Assembly: GCA_963662155.1 (NCBI GenBank) | Contig: OY759270.1 | Coordinates: forward strand, 16,670,045-16,734,044 | DNA length: 64,000 bases | Direction: 5' to 3' | Origin: Lamellibrachia columna | Taxonomy: Eukaryota > Annelida > Polychaeta > Sabellida > Siboglinidae | Shown here: piece after piece, positions 22,849-35,650 of the stretch | Layout: every line of letters begins with the position of its first letter | Numbering within the stretch: the stretch's first letter is position 1 | Program-made: the position numbers and the translations under genes | Notes under the pieces: generated by a model | Told to the model about the DNA's origin: nothing | Seen by the model: only the letters and a program-made list of their open reading frames with translations | The model's database searches: none

Positions 22849-24897
22849 ACCAGTATATTTGATAATGTTGTGGCATAATAATGATGTGTGTAACTGTGAT
22901 ATCCATGTTCCAGGTTGTATTTCCCGGTGGTAAGAAGTCACTGTTTTTAGTCAAGCCTTATTTCTTTGGTAATTGTTTTTCTATGTGAATAAACTGTTGA
23001 TATATTTTATGTTGGTCTCAATATAAATGAAATTGTGTGTAGTGACATGCAAGATGCTGCAGGTAACATTTTTGTTGACAGAAATGGGATATGGATAAGA
23101 AGGCATTCACATCATTCAGTTATTAATATTTTAGTGGGAATTTTTGTAGTTTTCCAGGTTGTTTTTCGACCTGCTGCATACTGTGGGTGCCTCACAATTT
23201 GTCTATATCAGATTATCAGTACACTCACCTGTGTCAAGTCAATCTCCATAGCTAAACTTTCCATCAATTCAATTTGGTTCAGAATAGACATCACAGATCC
23301 TTCCCACATCGCAGGATGGGATTACTTGTCTTGCCTTTCCTGAGCCTGAAATATAATTTGTCATGGTTAGTTGATAGCACTAATTCCATAATTACCATAA
23401 TAGTTGCAAAAATGTGAACATTACATACTGTCAGTAGTTAATTATTGTTATTTAAATGATTACATTGCACCAAACAACAAGGTGTGGTGTGCTACAGAGA
23501 GGGGTGATTACAAGTACGAATATTAACGTAATCATGATTACAGTAATTACTGCAATCACAATTACTAATGTAGTCATGATTACAATCATTATTACAATCA
23601 CGATTACGGTAACATTTAAGAATATATATATATTCACATAATGAATTAAATAAACCCTCATGTTATTATTGTCATCAATGTTATTCAACAACAAATCAAA
23701 CCCAATATTAAAATACAGTCACGGTACACTTCATTAGATTACAAAATAAAGAGAAAAGCCTGCTTGCATTGCCATTGTAGTTCGGACCTCGCCCTCGGGC
23801 TAGGTAAAAGAAATATGCAGAAAAAATATGATTATTAAAATGGCAATGATTCGATAACAATTGAATTACTGACCTGCTAGCTATAGGGCGAATCGATGAA
23901 TCGGCACGCAAATCATGCAATGACAGCAGACCAACATCTAGCACCGCTTTGTTTGTGCATATCACTACAAAATCATCGTCTTCGCACGGTGCTGCAAGCA
24001 CCAACGCGGTCGGGCACACGGTGACGGTGCTGCATAGCCATAGCCTAGCCCTAGGCATGGTAGCTTCCTCGGCGCAGCATAATGACTCAACGTAAACGTG
24101 CGCAGACATCGGGACGCAATTTCCACAGGTTCACCACATCACATTACCTAGTCAGGAATCGTTGACAGTCAAAGCGCTGTTGTAATTTTTCATGAATCCA
24201 ACGTCAACAAAGCCAAAGGCGAAGCCGACCTGGAGTCTAGAGCGTGACTCGCACACTCGGTGACATTTTACGACTGTCAACGGTTGTTTCCGTGTGGCCT
24301 GTCGAACTAGACTCTTCGTCTGTGGTTTCCATTTCTCCAAAGATAGACAACTATTACGGAAGTTCAGTAAACCACTAATCGCTAGTAGCAGATCTGGTAA
24401 AACTGTCCCAAGCGATGCATCCATCTTGTCAACAAGTAAAAAATAGTTCCGGTATTCCGTTATCGCATATTCTCGTTGGTTAGCATCTCGTGTGTTCGAG
24501 AAGTGCGGCGTTTTCCACGATTTTGTGCGTGTTTTGTTGTAATTTCTTTAACTTTTTTTATTTGGAACGAACAAAAACGCTATTTTGTTGACGTGTGTAA
24601 ACACTTGTATATATAACAGAGACCCATATCTTTTTTTTCGCTCCAGAATGCCTATTTACGAAATAAATCGCAAAAAATCGAAAATTTACATTGATTAGAT
24701 ATACGCGACTCAAACCACTCGTTTCGACAACAAAATGGCGATACGCAGTGATGTATTTTGTCGATTTTTGTCTCGAACAAAATCAGTTTTTCAGTTTATC
24801 TCATAAATTAGCAGGTATCTGTCACCATTAATGCATAGTTAGATAATATATATTTAAATATACGGCATAACACAAAATTGCTTCAGTTCCCCTTTAA
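22849..24897. repeat. 2-kb dispersed repeat, copy 2
   Basis: Near-identical direct repeat of 1-2058, ending at the same CAGTTCCCCTTTAA border. Its left limit cannot be set because copy 1 begins at the window edge. It includes the counterpart of the candidate exon at 23874-24109. A 5-base deletion relative to copy 1 near 24232 breaks the second minus-strand open frame (24152-24424). Confidence 0.88.
23874..24109 (-). CDS. candidate exon of unknown protein in the 2-kb repeat, copy 2
   Basis: Same ATG, same frame and same GTCAGT donor as 1030-1265, and the same total length. There is a two-residue insertion (TV) and a two-residue deletion relative to copy 1. Function unknown. Confidence 0.35.
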
Positions 24898-25269
24898 CGC
24901 AGCACAGTAGGCGACGGCCTGCAGACACAAATAGATGACCTCGGGCATTATGCGAGCACGTGCGACAAGCAAGCGCGTGCGACAAGCAAGCGCGTGCCGC
25001 TGAGACCTAGACGCACTGGTCTAGCTTAGTGTGGATTTGACGAATTTTGGTCTTTCACCAGAATGTTTCCGCTGCATAACCAGCAGTCAACATTTTTTTA
25101 CCGGCTTTCTTTAGCTTTCTCAGTCAGTATAACAGCTCCGAGCTTAGCTTGGTTAAATCTTAATTTGCAAAATTACGATTTGAAACCAAAGTTGTACTGT
25201 TTGTCTTCAAGTTGCTCCGATATTTGCAGATAGCGTCACGGCGACGTTCACACTTGAGTCGGACAATAA
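24898..25269. other. spacer with a short 18-bp tandem repeat
   Basis: GCGTGCGACAAGCAA repeats twice near 24955-25000. Nothing else recognised. Confidence 0.45.
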
Positions 25270-25560
25270 CCGTGCATGGGGCGTCCCTCGGCAACTTGGC
25301 GGCCGATTTTGGTGCGCGCGCTCAGTTTCCTGAACTTTCTACGGGACATTTTCATCTTGTTATTTATGATGCAGCTCAGTTCATTTTCAATCTCCGCAGC
25401 CCCCACCACCTCCGATATACCTTCAAACCTAAGGTTAGGTCTACGACTGCATTGTTCTAGTTTATCATTGTCAGACTTCGGCGAGTCGATTCTTTTTTCT
25501 AGTTATTCGATCGTATTTTCTTTCTATGGCTTTTTGTAACTGTTCAACGATCCAATTGGC
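25270..25560 (-). pseudogene. LINE ORF1 relic, minus strand
   Basis: On the minus strand the sequence reads LEKRIDSPKSDNDKLEQCSR, then RPNLRFEGISEVVGA, then NNKMKMSRRKFRKLSART. The D-x-LEQ-SRR-x-NLR-x-GI-E motif is characteristic of the coiled-coil to RRM junction in many LINE ORF1 proteins. Stops upstream show decay. No endonuclease or RT follows. Confidence 0.6.
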
Positions 25561-25921
25561 AGTCGAGACCTCCAAGTTACCATGACGATAGTCGAGGGGC
25601 ATGGGGCGGGAACTACCCAGACCGCCACTCCTTTCCACCCCAAGGTTCATAGATTTGTGACACGAGAGTGGGCGTAATGTCTTGGCTTTCTGTCTAGAGG
25701 ATGTGGAGCAGAGTTGTCATAGTATTAGCATCGAAGTATACAATCCATTGTTTCTCTATCATAAAGAGTTTGTGATTCTGTCTGACTGTCTGTCTGTCTG
25801 TAAGTGTCGTCATATCTCCGTCAGTCTCGCATGTCTGGTGCTGAACTTTTGTAGGCGTGCCCGGGGGTCCACGGGGATGATTCGTACGTTAATCAAATCT
25901 AAAATTATTATGTATATGGAT

Positions 25922-26029
25922 ATTTGACGTAGATTACGTAACTGAGAACAACAGCAGTTCGTAGTTACGTACACTTGTTACCAACGCTATTTTCTAGGAT
26001 TCTTCAGAATTACGTAATCTACGTCAAAT
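25922..26029. repeat. perfect 20-bp inverted repeat with 68-bp loop
   Basis: ATTTGACGTAGATTACGTAA at 25922-25941 is the exact reverse complement of 26010-26029. Possible remnants are transposon ends or a structured RNA. No target duplication was found. Confidence 0.75.
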
Positions 26030-26610
26030 TGTACGAATGCTGCGTGAAACCGGCTGTTGTAGACCGTTTTAGGGCACGAATAATGGCATTGCACTGCCAA
26101 AAATTGACTGGGTAGTGCAAGTTGTCATAGACAATTCAATTCAGCGTGGCAACTTGTGGATTATTTCCATGAATTGTCAAATATTTTTATACATGCTTTG
26201 ACACCCCAGATTACTAGAAATGGCATAACGGTTATTTATGTTTCATTGCAGAAGTCATAAACCCTAGCAACGACTGCCTTTACTCCCGTGCAACGGCAGG
26301 CAACTCAACTAGTTTATCATAAAGTCATGTTATATAGTGCACTGGGTAACTATATATCTAGACAAACATCTTGACCACCCACGTCCTTCCTCGGAGGGGG
26401 TGCGTTCCTCTGATGACGGACACCCCGGAACAAACCCCCTTTTAAGAGAAATTATTTTAATTGTAAATTTTTTCAGAAATCATCCCGGAAATCCCCGCCT
26501 GATTGTATACGCCCGATGCCACTTTACAAAACCCAGAGGACTTGTCTGCCACTGAAATATTTTATTATATGCCACTGAAATAGTTTTATTCAACCACAAT
26601 CTTTGTATCG
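26030..26610. other. intergenic, nothing recognised
   Basis: Only short frames, and no motif. Confidence 0.45.
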
Positions 26611-26615
26611 TTATA

Positions 26616-27780
<1,165 letters not shown>

Positions 27781-27784
27781 GCTT

Positions 27785-27930
27785 TGCGACTGGTCCGGTG
27801 GCTAGATGATGGTGCTCGCCTGGTGATCAGAAGGTATGGAGAGAAAGTTGGAAGTATGATGTCTTTCAGACGGGACACTAAAAGCTACTTCTACCTAGTG
27901 TCTAATGTCTAGGCAGGGGGAAGCAAACTA
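27785..27930 (+). mobile_element. probable SINE relic
   Basis: GGTGGCTAGATGATGGTGCTCGCCTGG resembles a tRNA-type A-box head; its tail has GTCTTTCAGACGGGACACTA, a form common in tRNA-headed SINE bodies. The B box is degraded. Confidence 0.35.
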
Positions 27931-28234
27931 TCGCATATATGAAATTAATCAAGAGATTAAGATTAATTTGACTCGCTTCACAGAAGTTATATCATTGTAG
28001 ATCACTCAAACGTGTGGATCTGTTGTGTTGCACATTCGGCTTCAGCTATTCCGTTACGGCTGCATCTGGGGAACGTTTGCATCTGGGGAACGTTTCACTA
28101 ATGCGCGTAGATGCATTTGTCTACAGGTGTAAACAAAAGCAAAAAGTCAACAAACACAAAAAGACGTTACACACAGGAACACCTAAAAATCCTCTGCAAT
28201 ACAGGACATTTCGGCGTGAGAAGTGCCGGGGATC

Positions 28235-28545
28235 GTGAGTCCTAGGTCAGGCTGTCCGTTCCGCGCACAGACCGGCACCTGCGGCGAACCAGCCAGCCTC
28301 AGGGACACTGATAACATTACCACCTTCAATCGATCTCGTTGCCACAGTTCACTCAGTTTTGAATGAGTACATTGCTACAGACAGTGGTAGATATGTGAAC
28401 GAATAGTCTTCGCGCAGTAATTGCACCGTGGGCGAATGCTTCCCATACAAGCCGAGATGGTGTTGGATTGAACAGATCTAGCAAAGGGTGGAGTGTAAAG
28501 CGCTTTCGTGTCTCTACCTGTCACAATGACTGGGTACCGTGCTAC
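28235..28545 (+). mobile_element. SINE family member (core plus 3' part)
   Basis: It contains the core CACAGTTCACTCAG, then ATGTGAACGAATAGTCTTCG, CGCAGTAATTGCAC and AATGCTTCCCA, then an L2-like end AGTGTAAAGCGCTTTCGTG. The same order occurs at 38873-39050, 47603-47898 (minus), 48175-48310, 56361-56621 (minus) and 62421-62680 (minus). Confidence 0.65.
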
Positions 28546-28869
28546 CATACTATGAAAAATGCACGTGCACATGCACGCATACATCCAGTCATGCAAGCAT
28601 ACATGCGCACGTACTCGATTTTCACAGTACTACAGGTTGTGCGTTATCATAAGAATAGATGAACAAGAGACGACTGGCTGATGATCCCATCTTTCTTTCT
28701 AACTGTCGTTGGGTCATCAGTTATATCTGCATATGGACGACCAATAAAATATGGCCACTTTGTGCGTGCAGATCCATCGACGTTGCAATAATACTTCTGT
28801 TACAACTGCTTAGAACTGCAACTGCCGCCCAGACAGTGCAGGGATGTTGCCGATGTAGGTGTCTTTATT

Positions 28870-29645
28870 CAACTGTAAGTGTACAATACGTGTACAGTTA
28901 CTTCAATGCGTTATACGTATGCTCTCGTGTACAGTTATTTCAATGTGTTGCACGCGTACACTTGATACATTTATTTAAATGTGATATACACGTACTCTCG
29001 TGTACAGTTGTTTCAATGTGGTACCCGCGTACTCTCGTGTACATCTATTTCAATGTGTTACACGTGTATACTCGGTACATTAATTTCAATGTTTTATACA
29101 CGTACTCTCGTGTACAGTTATTTAAATGTGGTACACGCGTACTCTCGTGTGCAGTTATTTCAATGTGTTACATGCGTACTCTCGTGTACAATTACTTCAA
29201 TGTGTTACACGCGTACTCTCGTGTACAGTTATTTCAATGTGTTACACGCGTACTCTCGTGTGCAGTTACTTCAATGTGTTACACGCGTACTCTCGTGTAC
29301 AGTTACTTCAATGTGTTACACGCGTACTCTCGTGTGCAGTTATTTCAATGTGTTACACGCGTACTCTCGTAGTTATTTCAATGTGTTACGTGCGTACTCT
29401 CGTGTACAATTACTTCAATGTGTTACACGCGTACTCTCGTGTACAGTTATTTCAATGTGTTACACGCGTACTCTCGTGTGCAGTTACTTCAATGTGTTAC
29501 ACGCGTACTCTCGTGTACAGTTACTTCAATGTGTTACACGCGTACTCTCGTGTGCAGTTATTTCAATGTGTTACACGCGTACTCTCGTAGTTACTTCAAT
29601 GTGTTACACGCGTACATTCGGCACAGTTATTTCAATGTGTTACTC
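28870..29645 (+). repeat. 37-bp minisatellite, left part
   Basis: About 21 units of TACTCTCGTGTACAGTTACT then TCAATGTGTTACACGCG. Thirty-seven is not a multiple of three and the unit lacks stops, so all three plus-strand frames stay open (up to 283 codons) and cycle through each other. This is repetition and not evidence for a gene. The array continues at 34262-35062 on the far side of a LINE. Confidence 0.97.
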
Positions 29646-30256
29646 AAGTCTCAAGTGGTTACACTCCAAACACCCCAAACTTTGGCTAACGCAGGAGTTT
29701 GTGGTGGACTGTGCGCATGCGCTGTGGGTGATACATGCAACTAAAAGACCAGTATCTTTAATGTTGCTGAAAGGGTTTTTATGTGATAGTTTTATTTATT
29801 TTATGTATAGGATGTTAGATGAAAATGTTTAATAGGTTGGTTATGTGTGTGGATACTGTCGCTGTCTTGCCACATGCACACATAGACAGTCTCCATACAC
29901 ACACCATGGATAAGTTTACGCTGAGCACTGTGTTTGAAAGACAGTTTAGGTGAGGAGGTGTGGTGAAAGGGAGTTCCGTGATGTCTTCTTGAAATGATTT
30001 GGGGTTTTATATGTTGGTAATTTTTGGTGGAATCATATTCCATATGCGAATTGCTTTGGGATAAAATGAAAAGACCATTGCATTTAAACGACACCTGGGA
30101 GCTACGTATTGTCCACGGTTTCGAGAGCGGGTTAGTAGGCCTGGGGGGGTGATCTCGATAATGTTATTTAGAATTTTGTAGAAGGTTGTGGCTTGTTTAA
30201 TATTACGTCTTCGTTCAAGGGTTGGCCATCCAAGGGCAATAATTAGTGATATTGCT

Positions 30257-33021
30257 AAGGTGTGCGCTGTGTGCTTCCTCGGTAGAATTTTCGTGTCTCG
30301 TTTAAGTATTTTTTCCACAGGTGTGGACGTGTATTTGTAAATATTTTTGTACAGCGCTGGATGCAAATGACTGAAGAACGTCCTAGTGAATGATTTTTTT
30401 ATTCGTTATATTCTTAATTATTGGCGATTGAACATTGTTTTGGTGAGCGGTCAACCGGATCGGTCGCTACACGCCTACAAGGAATAAGCTGCCGAGCCAG
30501 TTTTCGTCAGGTGCGTCTATCAGTCTACCAGAATGTCGTCAATGTGCATCCCAAGCGACCTATTGAACACTGCTAACAACTTCAGTGACATGTGACCACG
30601 TTTGGGTGTGTTCCAATTTGCTGCATCGGTAACTCTATTATGTAAACATGTTGACTTTCACCGGCTGTCAACTACGGGCCATAGGGGCCAACATTATGAA
30701 GACGAACTTAACGGTACCACTCAAAACACTCCTTACTCTTCGATCACTAAATATACGTGCAACTTCCAGAACGCACCGGGGAACTACTGTTGGAATAAAC
30801 CATTTTCGCCCAATTTCTTCCGAAATAACAACTGGAAGACGATTAAGAACGAACATTGAACACATACACAAGGGGAGAATTAATCCAACAAATCTGGTTG
30901 ACATATGTCGACAAACTGACACAAGGTATAATGTTATCTGCGTACTACTAAATGCACGATCAATATGTAACAAAGCATTGACTGTGAAGGAACACTTGTT
31001 GGACCATGATGGAGATTTTATGTTTCTAACAGAAACCTGGAGTAAACCGAATAAAACTGCTGTTGTCAACAAATTAACTCCACCAGGTTACAGCTATATA
31101 GAATATAGGAGAATGTCGGTCAGCTAAGCGCGGAGGCGGCGTTGGAATACTATACAAGTCAGAATATAAATTGCGAAAGACAACAACTCAGCGATATGAG
31201 CCCTTTGAATATGTGGACGTTAAATCAACACAAACATTGAGACCTATGCGTGTTGTCGTCAGTTATCGTCCACCGACAACATTCCCTATTTGGTGGCTAC
31301 AGTAAATAACAGCTTCGAACAAAGACTATTTCCTAACAAGCTGAGAACTGCAGTTGTGAAACCACTGCTGAAAAGTTACACGATAAATAAAGATCTGCTA
31401 AAAAACTACAGACCAGTCTCCAACATAGCGTTCATCGGCAAAGTGTTAGAGAAAGTTGCAGTCCATCGGCTAACAGAACACCTAGCTATAAATGGACTGC
31501 ACGAAGAATACCAGTCTGCATACAAGACACTGCACAGTACCGAGACAGCCATGTTGAGAGTAAAGCATGACATTGTTGGAGCTCTTGACAGGAACCATGC
31601 TATGATGTTTGTCATGCTAAATCTATCAGCAGCATTTGACACTATCGATCATGCACACTTGTTTAAACTTCTGCAAGATGAATACGGTGTGCGTGGAACG
31701 GCACTAGCTTTGTTCTGGACATACATGGAAGAACGCACGTATCGCGTCCAGATTGACTCAACAACATCAGAGCATATTCCTCTACAGTGTGGTGTACCAC
31801 AGGGTTCGGTCCTTGGGCCAGTTATATTTACTCTGTACACCACGACAATGCAGCGCATATTCAGAAGACATGGAGTACACTATCAAAAAATATGCGGATG
31901 ACATTCAACTATATGAATCCTTCAATCCAGCTGTGCCGGGCGACCAAGAAGAAACAGTGAGGCAACTCACAGACTGTATTAGGGAAGTTAGACGATGGAT
32001 GACTCTTCGTATGCTAAAGTTAAATGATGACAAAACTGAGATGATTATTTTTATATCAAAACATCATCTCAAGTTATATGGAATTTGCTCTATGAACATT
32101 GGAGCTGACATCATTTCACCAGTAGACTGCGTACGAAATTTGGAAGTTTTTATGGATCAACATCTGACGATGACACATCATGTGACAGCTGTGTGTGCTG
32201 CTTGTAATTATCATCTATACAAACTATCATCAATACGTCACTATCTCACAACAGAAGCCACCAAAAGTGCTATAAACGCACTTGTGACCTCTCGCCTAGA
32301 TTACAGTCTCAAGTCTACTTGAGACTGTAATTCGATCTTGGTTAACCTTCCGGCATCACAGATACTTCGACTGCAACGATTACAGAACAATGCTGCTAGA
32401 CTAATTACGCGCACCAGTAGGCACGACCACATAACACCAGTCTTAAGGGGCTTACACTGGCTGCCGGTAGCAAATCGAATACATCTCAAGGTGCTAGTGT
32501 TGGCGTACTGATGTGTCAACGGTTTGACGCCGACTTACTTGGCCGAACCTTTACACATCCGAACTCCTGATGGGCGTCTACGCAAGGACTATGCGCCAAC
32601 ACTGCACCAATGCATCACTAAGAAGAGCATTGGTGAATCTGCATTTGGAACAACAGCGCCTCGACTTTGGAATTCATTGCCCGCAGACATTCATAATTCC
32701 AAGACGCTAACAATTTTTAGGAAGTCTTTAAAGACTCACCTTTTTATTGGTCACTTCAAATATATGTAAATGAAGATAATATTATGTGTTGGACACTATG
32801 GATGGACTATTTGTGATGTGCATTAATTTTGCATTAGGATTCTCGCCAGATTTTAAGTTTTTTTTTAATTATTTTATTTATTTATTTCTAAAGTAATTTT
32901 ATTTATTTATTCGGCGTTTACACATGTGTGTTTATAGTTAAATAGTATTTTATACCATGTACAGCGCACTGATCCATATAGTGGGAAGTAGTGCTTTTAA
33001 AAATGGTGTATTATTATTATC
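30257..33021 (+). mobile_element. L2-type LINE nested in the minus-strand LINE
   Basis: It runs from just after ATTGCT (30256) to an ATT-rich tail (ATGGTGTATTATTATTAT, ending near 33021), preceded by the L2-type end GTACAGCGCACTGATC. It keeps a presumed 5' UTR and the start of the endonuclease (near 30848-31127), but the central endonuclease and the linker to RT are missing at about 31288, so it is an internally deleted copy. Confidence 0.85.
30848..32769 (+). pseudogene. L2 endonuclease/RT with internal deletion and frameshifts
   Basis: Fragments in order: NVICVLLNARSICNKALTVK and FMFLTETWSKPNKTAV (endonuclease start), a short YRPPTT piece at 31270, then LKNYRPVSNIAFIGKVLEKV, LNLSAAFDTIDH, CGVPQGSVLGPVIFTLYT, a frameshift near 31895, YADDIQLYESF, LVTSRLDY, a second break near 32310 where a short palindrome AGTCTCAAGTCTACTTGAGA occurs, and TAPRLWNSLPADIHNSKTLT at the C-terminus. 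Non-functional. Confidence 0.88.
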
Positions 33022-33432
33022 TGCTGGATTTGTGTTCCGTCTGTAATCATTTTTAACAAATCTGGCAGCAGAGTGTTGTACTCTTTCAAGGCTTTTAATT
33101 TGTGAAGTGGTGTGAGGATTCCATATGGGTGACGAGTACTCGAGTTTTGGCCGGATTAGCATGTTGTAGGCTGTTTGTTTAACTTCGGGTTTACATGGGC
33201 CAAGAGTTCGTTTAATCATGCCTAAAACTTTCGAAGATTTTTAAGTTATGTCAGTGACATGATTTATCCAGGTTAATTTGGAATCCAATTTTACTCCGAG
33301 ATATGAGTGGCTGGATACAGTGGATAATAGCTGGCCAAAAAGCGAGTACGTGTGTGGGCTGGGTTTAGTTTTGTTTGTTACTGGAAGGTGGACACATTTA
33401 GATACATTAAATTTCATTTGTCAATTGTCTTA

Positions 33433-33921
33433 CTATTTTTGGAGTTGGTTTATGTCAGTTTGGAGAATTTCGTGGTCGGTTTTGGAAGACATTTGACGAT
33501 ATATAATAGTATCATCTGCATAAAGACTTATGGAAGAGTTGCTGTTCCTATCTATGTCATTTATGTAAAATAAGAAGAGGACAGGTCCTAGAACTGAACT
33601 CTGTTTGACACCAAATGTGACATCTGTTATATCCGACAGGGATCCGTTAACTGTGACTCTCTGTTTGCTGTTGGATAGAAAATATTTGATCCAATTTTTA
33701 GTGTTTCCATTGATTCCGTAGGAGGTCAATTTTGAGAGAAGACGTAGATGAGGCACTTTGTTTAAGGCTTTGGCAAAGTCAAGCAGAATCATCAAGTCCT
33801 GGACTGTCTCAATGAGTTGAGATTCACAAGATAGTCCCGACTGGAATCCGTGTTGGAAGTGGAGAATGATGTTATGCTTGTGCAGGTGTTTCCACATGTT
33901 GCTTAGGATGCTATGCTCCAT
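33433..33921 (-). pseudogene. reverse transcriptase core of the minus-strand LINE
   Basis: The 162-codon frame holds FQHGFQSGLSCESQLIETVQ, LLDFAKALNKVPHLRLLSKL, VLGPVLFLFYINDI and SLYADDTIIYR. These are RT motifs in the correct order for a jockey/CR1-type element. The upstream part is frameshifted near 33930, and the Gly of the VPQG box is altered. Confidence 0.9.
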
Positions 33922-34261
33922 TATTTTACAGAGGATGCAAGTTAGTGATATGCGTCTGTAGTGAGCAGGGTCAGATTTGTGGATCTTCTTGTGTATGGGA
34001 GTTACTAATGCTTGTAGCCTGTCGTTAGGAAGTTTATGTTTTTAAGTGTTGTATGATTGTCTTTAAGGACTCTGGCTGGGAGTTTACCCGTGTTGTATGA
34101 TTGTTAGAACTCTGGCTGGGAGTTCATCTGGGCATGTAGCTTTGTTCTGGTTTAGATTTTCCAGCTGCTTTATTACGCCATCTATGCCAATTTCGAGAAT
34201 GGGGTGTAGGGTTAAGTAGAGGGAGCTATTTGGGGGATGGGGTGCTTTTCTTGGGTAAATA

Positions 34262-35062
34262 CAGAGCTACTCTCGTGTACAGTTACTTCAATGTGTTACA
34301 CACATACTCTCGTGTACAGTTACTTCAATGTGTTAAACGCATACTCTCGTGTACATTTATTTCAATGTGTTACATGCTTACTCTCGTGTACAGTTACTTC
34401 AATGTGTTACACACATACTCTCGTGTACAGTTACTTCAATGTGTTAAACGCATACTCTCGTGTACATTTATTTCAATGTGTTACACGCATACTCTCGTGG
34501 ACAGTTACTTCAATTTGTTACACGCATACTCTCGTGCACACTTACTTCAATGTGTTAAATGCATACTCTCGTGTACATTTATTTCAATGTGTTACACGCG
34601 TACTCTCGTGTACAGTTACTTCAATGTGTTACACGCATACTCTCGTGTACAGTTACTTCAATGTGTTAAACGCATACTCTCATGTACGTTTATTTCAATA
34701 TGTTACACGCGTACTCTCATGTACGGTTACTTCAATGTGTTTCACGCATACACTCGGTACAGTTACTTCAACGTGTTACATGCATACTCTCGGTACAGTT
34801 ACTTCAACGTGTTACACGCGTACAGTCGGTACAGCTATTTCGTTGTGTTACACGCGTACACTCGTGTACAGTTAGTTATATGTGCTACATGCGTACTCTC
34901 GTGCACAGCTACTTCAATGTTTTACATGGGTACTCTTGTGTACTGTTATTTCAATGTGTTACACGCATACTCTCATGTACTTTCACTTCAGTATGTTACA
35001 CATGTACTCTCGTGTTCAGTTACTTCAATGTGTTACCATGTACTCTCGTATACAATTTCAGC
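34262..35062 (+). repeat. 37-bp minisatellite, right part
   Basis: Same unit as 28870-29645, about 21 copies, more diverged toward the right end (variants GCATACTCTC and GGTACAGTTACTTCAACGTG). Confidence 0.96.
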
Positions 35063-35065
35063 ACA

Positions 35066-35195
35066 CACAAGAACACAATACTAGGATCAGTATATAGATC
35101 ACCAGACCTAAGTACAAGGTACGTATTTATTCAGAATCTTGATAGAATACGCAAACAACTCCAGAATGAAAACATAAACATTGTTATCTGTGGTG
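35066..35195 (+). pseudogene. LINE endonuclease fragment
   Basis: The frame reads ILGSVYRSPDLSTR, then FIQNLDRIRKQLQNEN, then INIVICGDTN. It matches the middle of a LINE apurinic-type endonuclease from the VYRSP motif to the GD-x-N catalytic motif. It runs straight into the 24-bp minisatellite. Confidence 0.7.
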
Positions 35196-35648
35196 ACACA
35201 AACATCATTATCTGTGGTGACACAAACATCATTATCTGTGGTGATACAAACGTCATTATCGTTTGTGACACAAACACCGTTTTCTCTGGTGAAACAAACA
35301 TCATTATCTGTGATTACATAAACAACATTATCGGTGGTGATACAAACATCATAATCTGTGGAGACACAAATATCATCATCTGTGGTGACACAAACATCAT
35401 TATATGTGGTGACACAAACATCATTATATGTGGTGACACAAACATCATTATCTGTGGTGATACAAACATCATTATCGGTTGTGACACAAACACCGTTTTC
35501 TGTGGGGACACAAACATCATTATCTGTGATTACATAAACAACATTATCGGTGGTGATACAAACATCATTATCTGTGGTGACACAAATATAATTATATGTG
35601 GTGACAAAAACATCATTATCTGTTGTGATACAAACATCATTATGTGTT
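35181..35648 (+). repeat. 24-bp coding minisatellite repeating GDTNIIIC
   Basis: About 19 units of GGTGACACAAACATCATTAT then CTGT. The unit is 24 bases, so the frame is preserved and translates as repeated GDTNIIIC with variants (CDTNTVFS, DYINNIIG). It appears to have grown from the GD-x-N motif of the adjoining endonuclease fragment. There is also a higher-order repeat: the variant block at 35265-35340 recurs at 35480-35560. Confidence 0.93.
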
Positions 35649-35650
35649 GA

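Larger units (their letters stand above)
29650..34260 (-). mobile_element. jockey/CR1-type LINE on the minus strand, split by a later L2 insertion
   Basis: Minus-strand coding order is: fingers of RT (GVIKQLENLNQNKATCPDEL near 34180-34120), RT core (33921-33433), C-terminal domain part 1 (33219-33021), then after the inserted L2, part 2 (30256-29900). Joining 33022 to 30256 restores the frame RNTNPA then AISLIIALGW. The 37-bp minisatellite stands on both sides, so this LINE entered the array. The core has LYADDTIIYR but also FGVKQSSVLGP in place of the usual VPQG, plus frameshifts. Confidence 0.85.

Noticed and set aside
28870..29645. CRISPR-like array
   Set aside because: The repeats are head to tail without unique spacers, in a eukaryotic context.
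28659..29832. Long repeat proteins of 154-283 codons, and 212-322 codons at 34230-35650
   Set aside because: The 37-bp unit lacks stops in every frame, so long frames are expected without selection.
35181..35648. Calcium-binding repeat protein suggested by GDTN
   Set aside because: The spacing does not match RTX nonapeptides, and the repeat continues from a LINE endonuclease motif.
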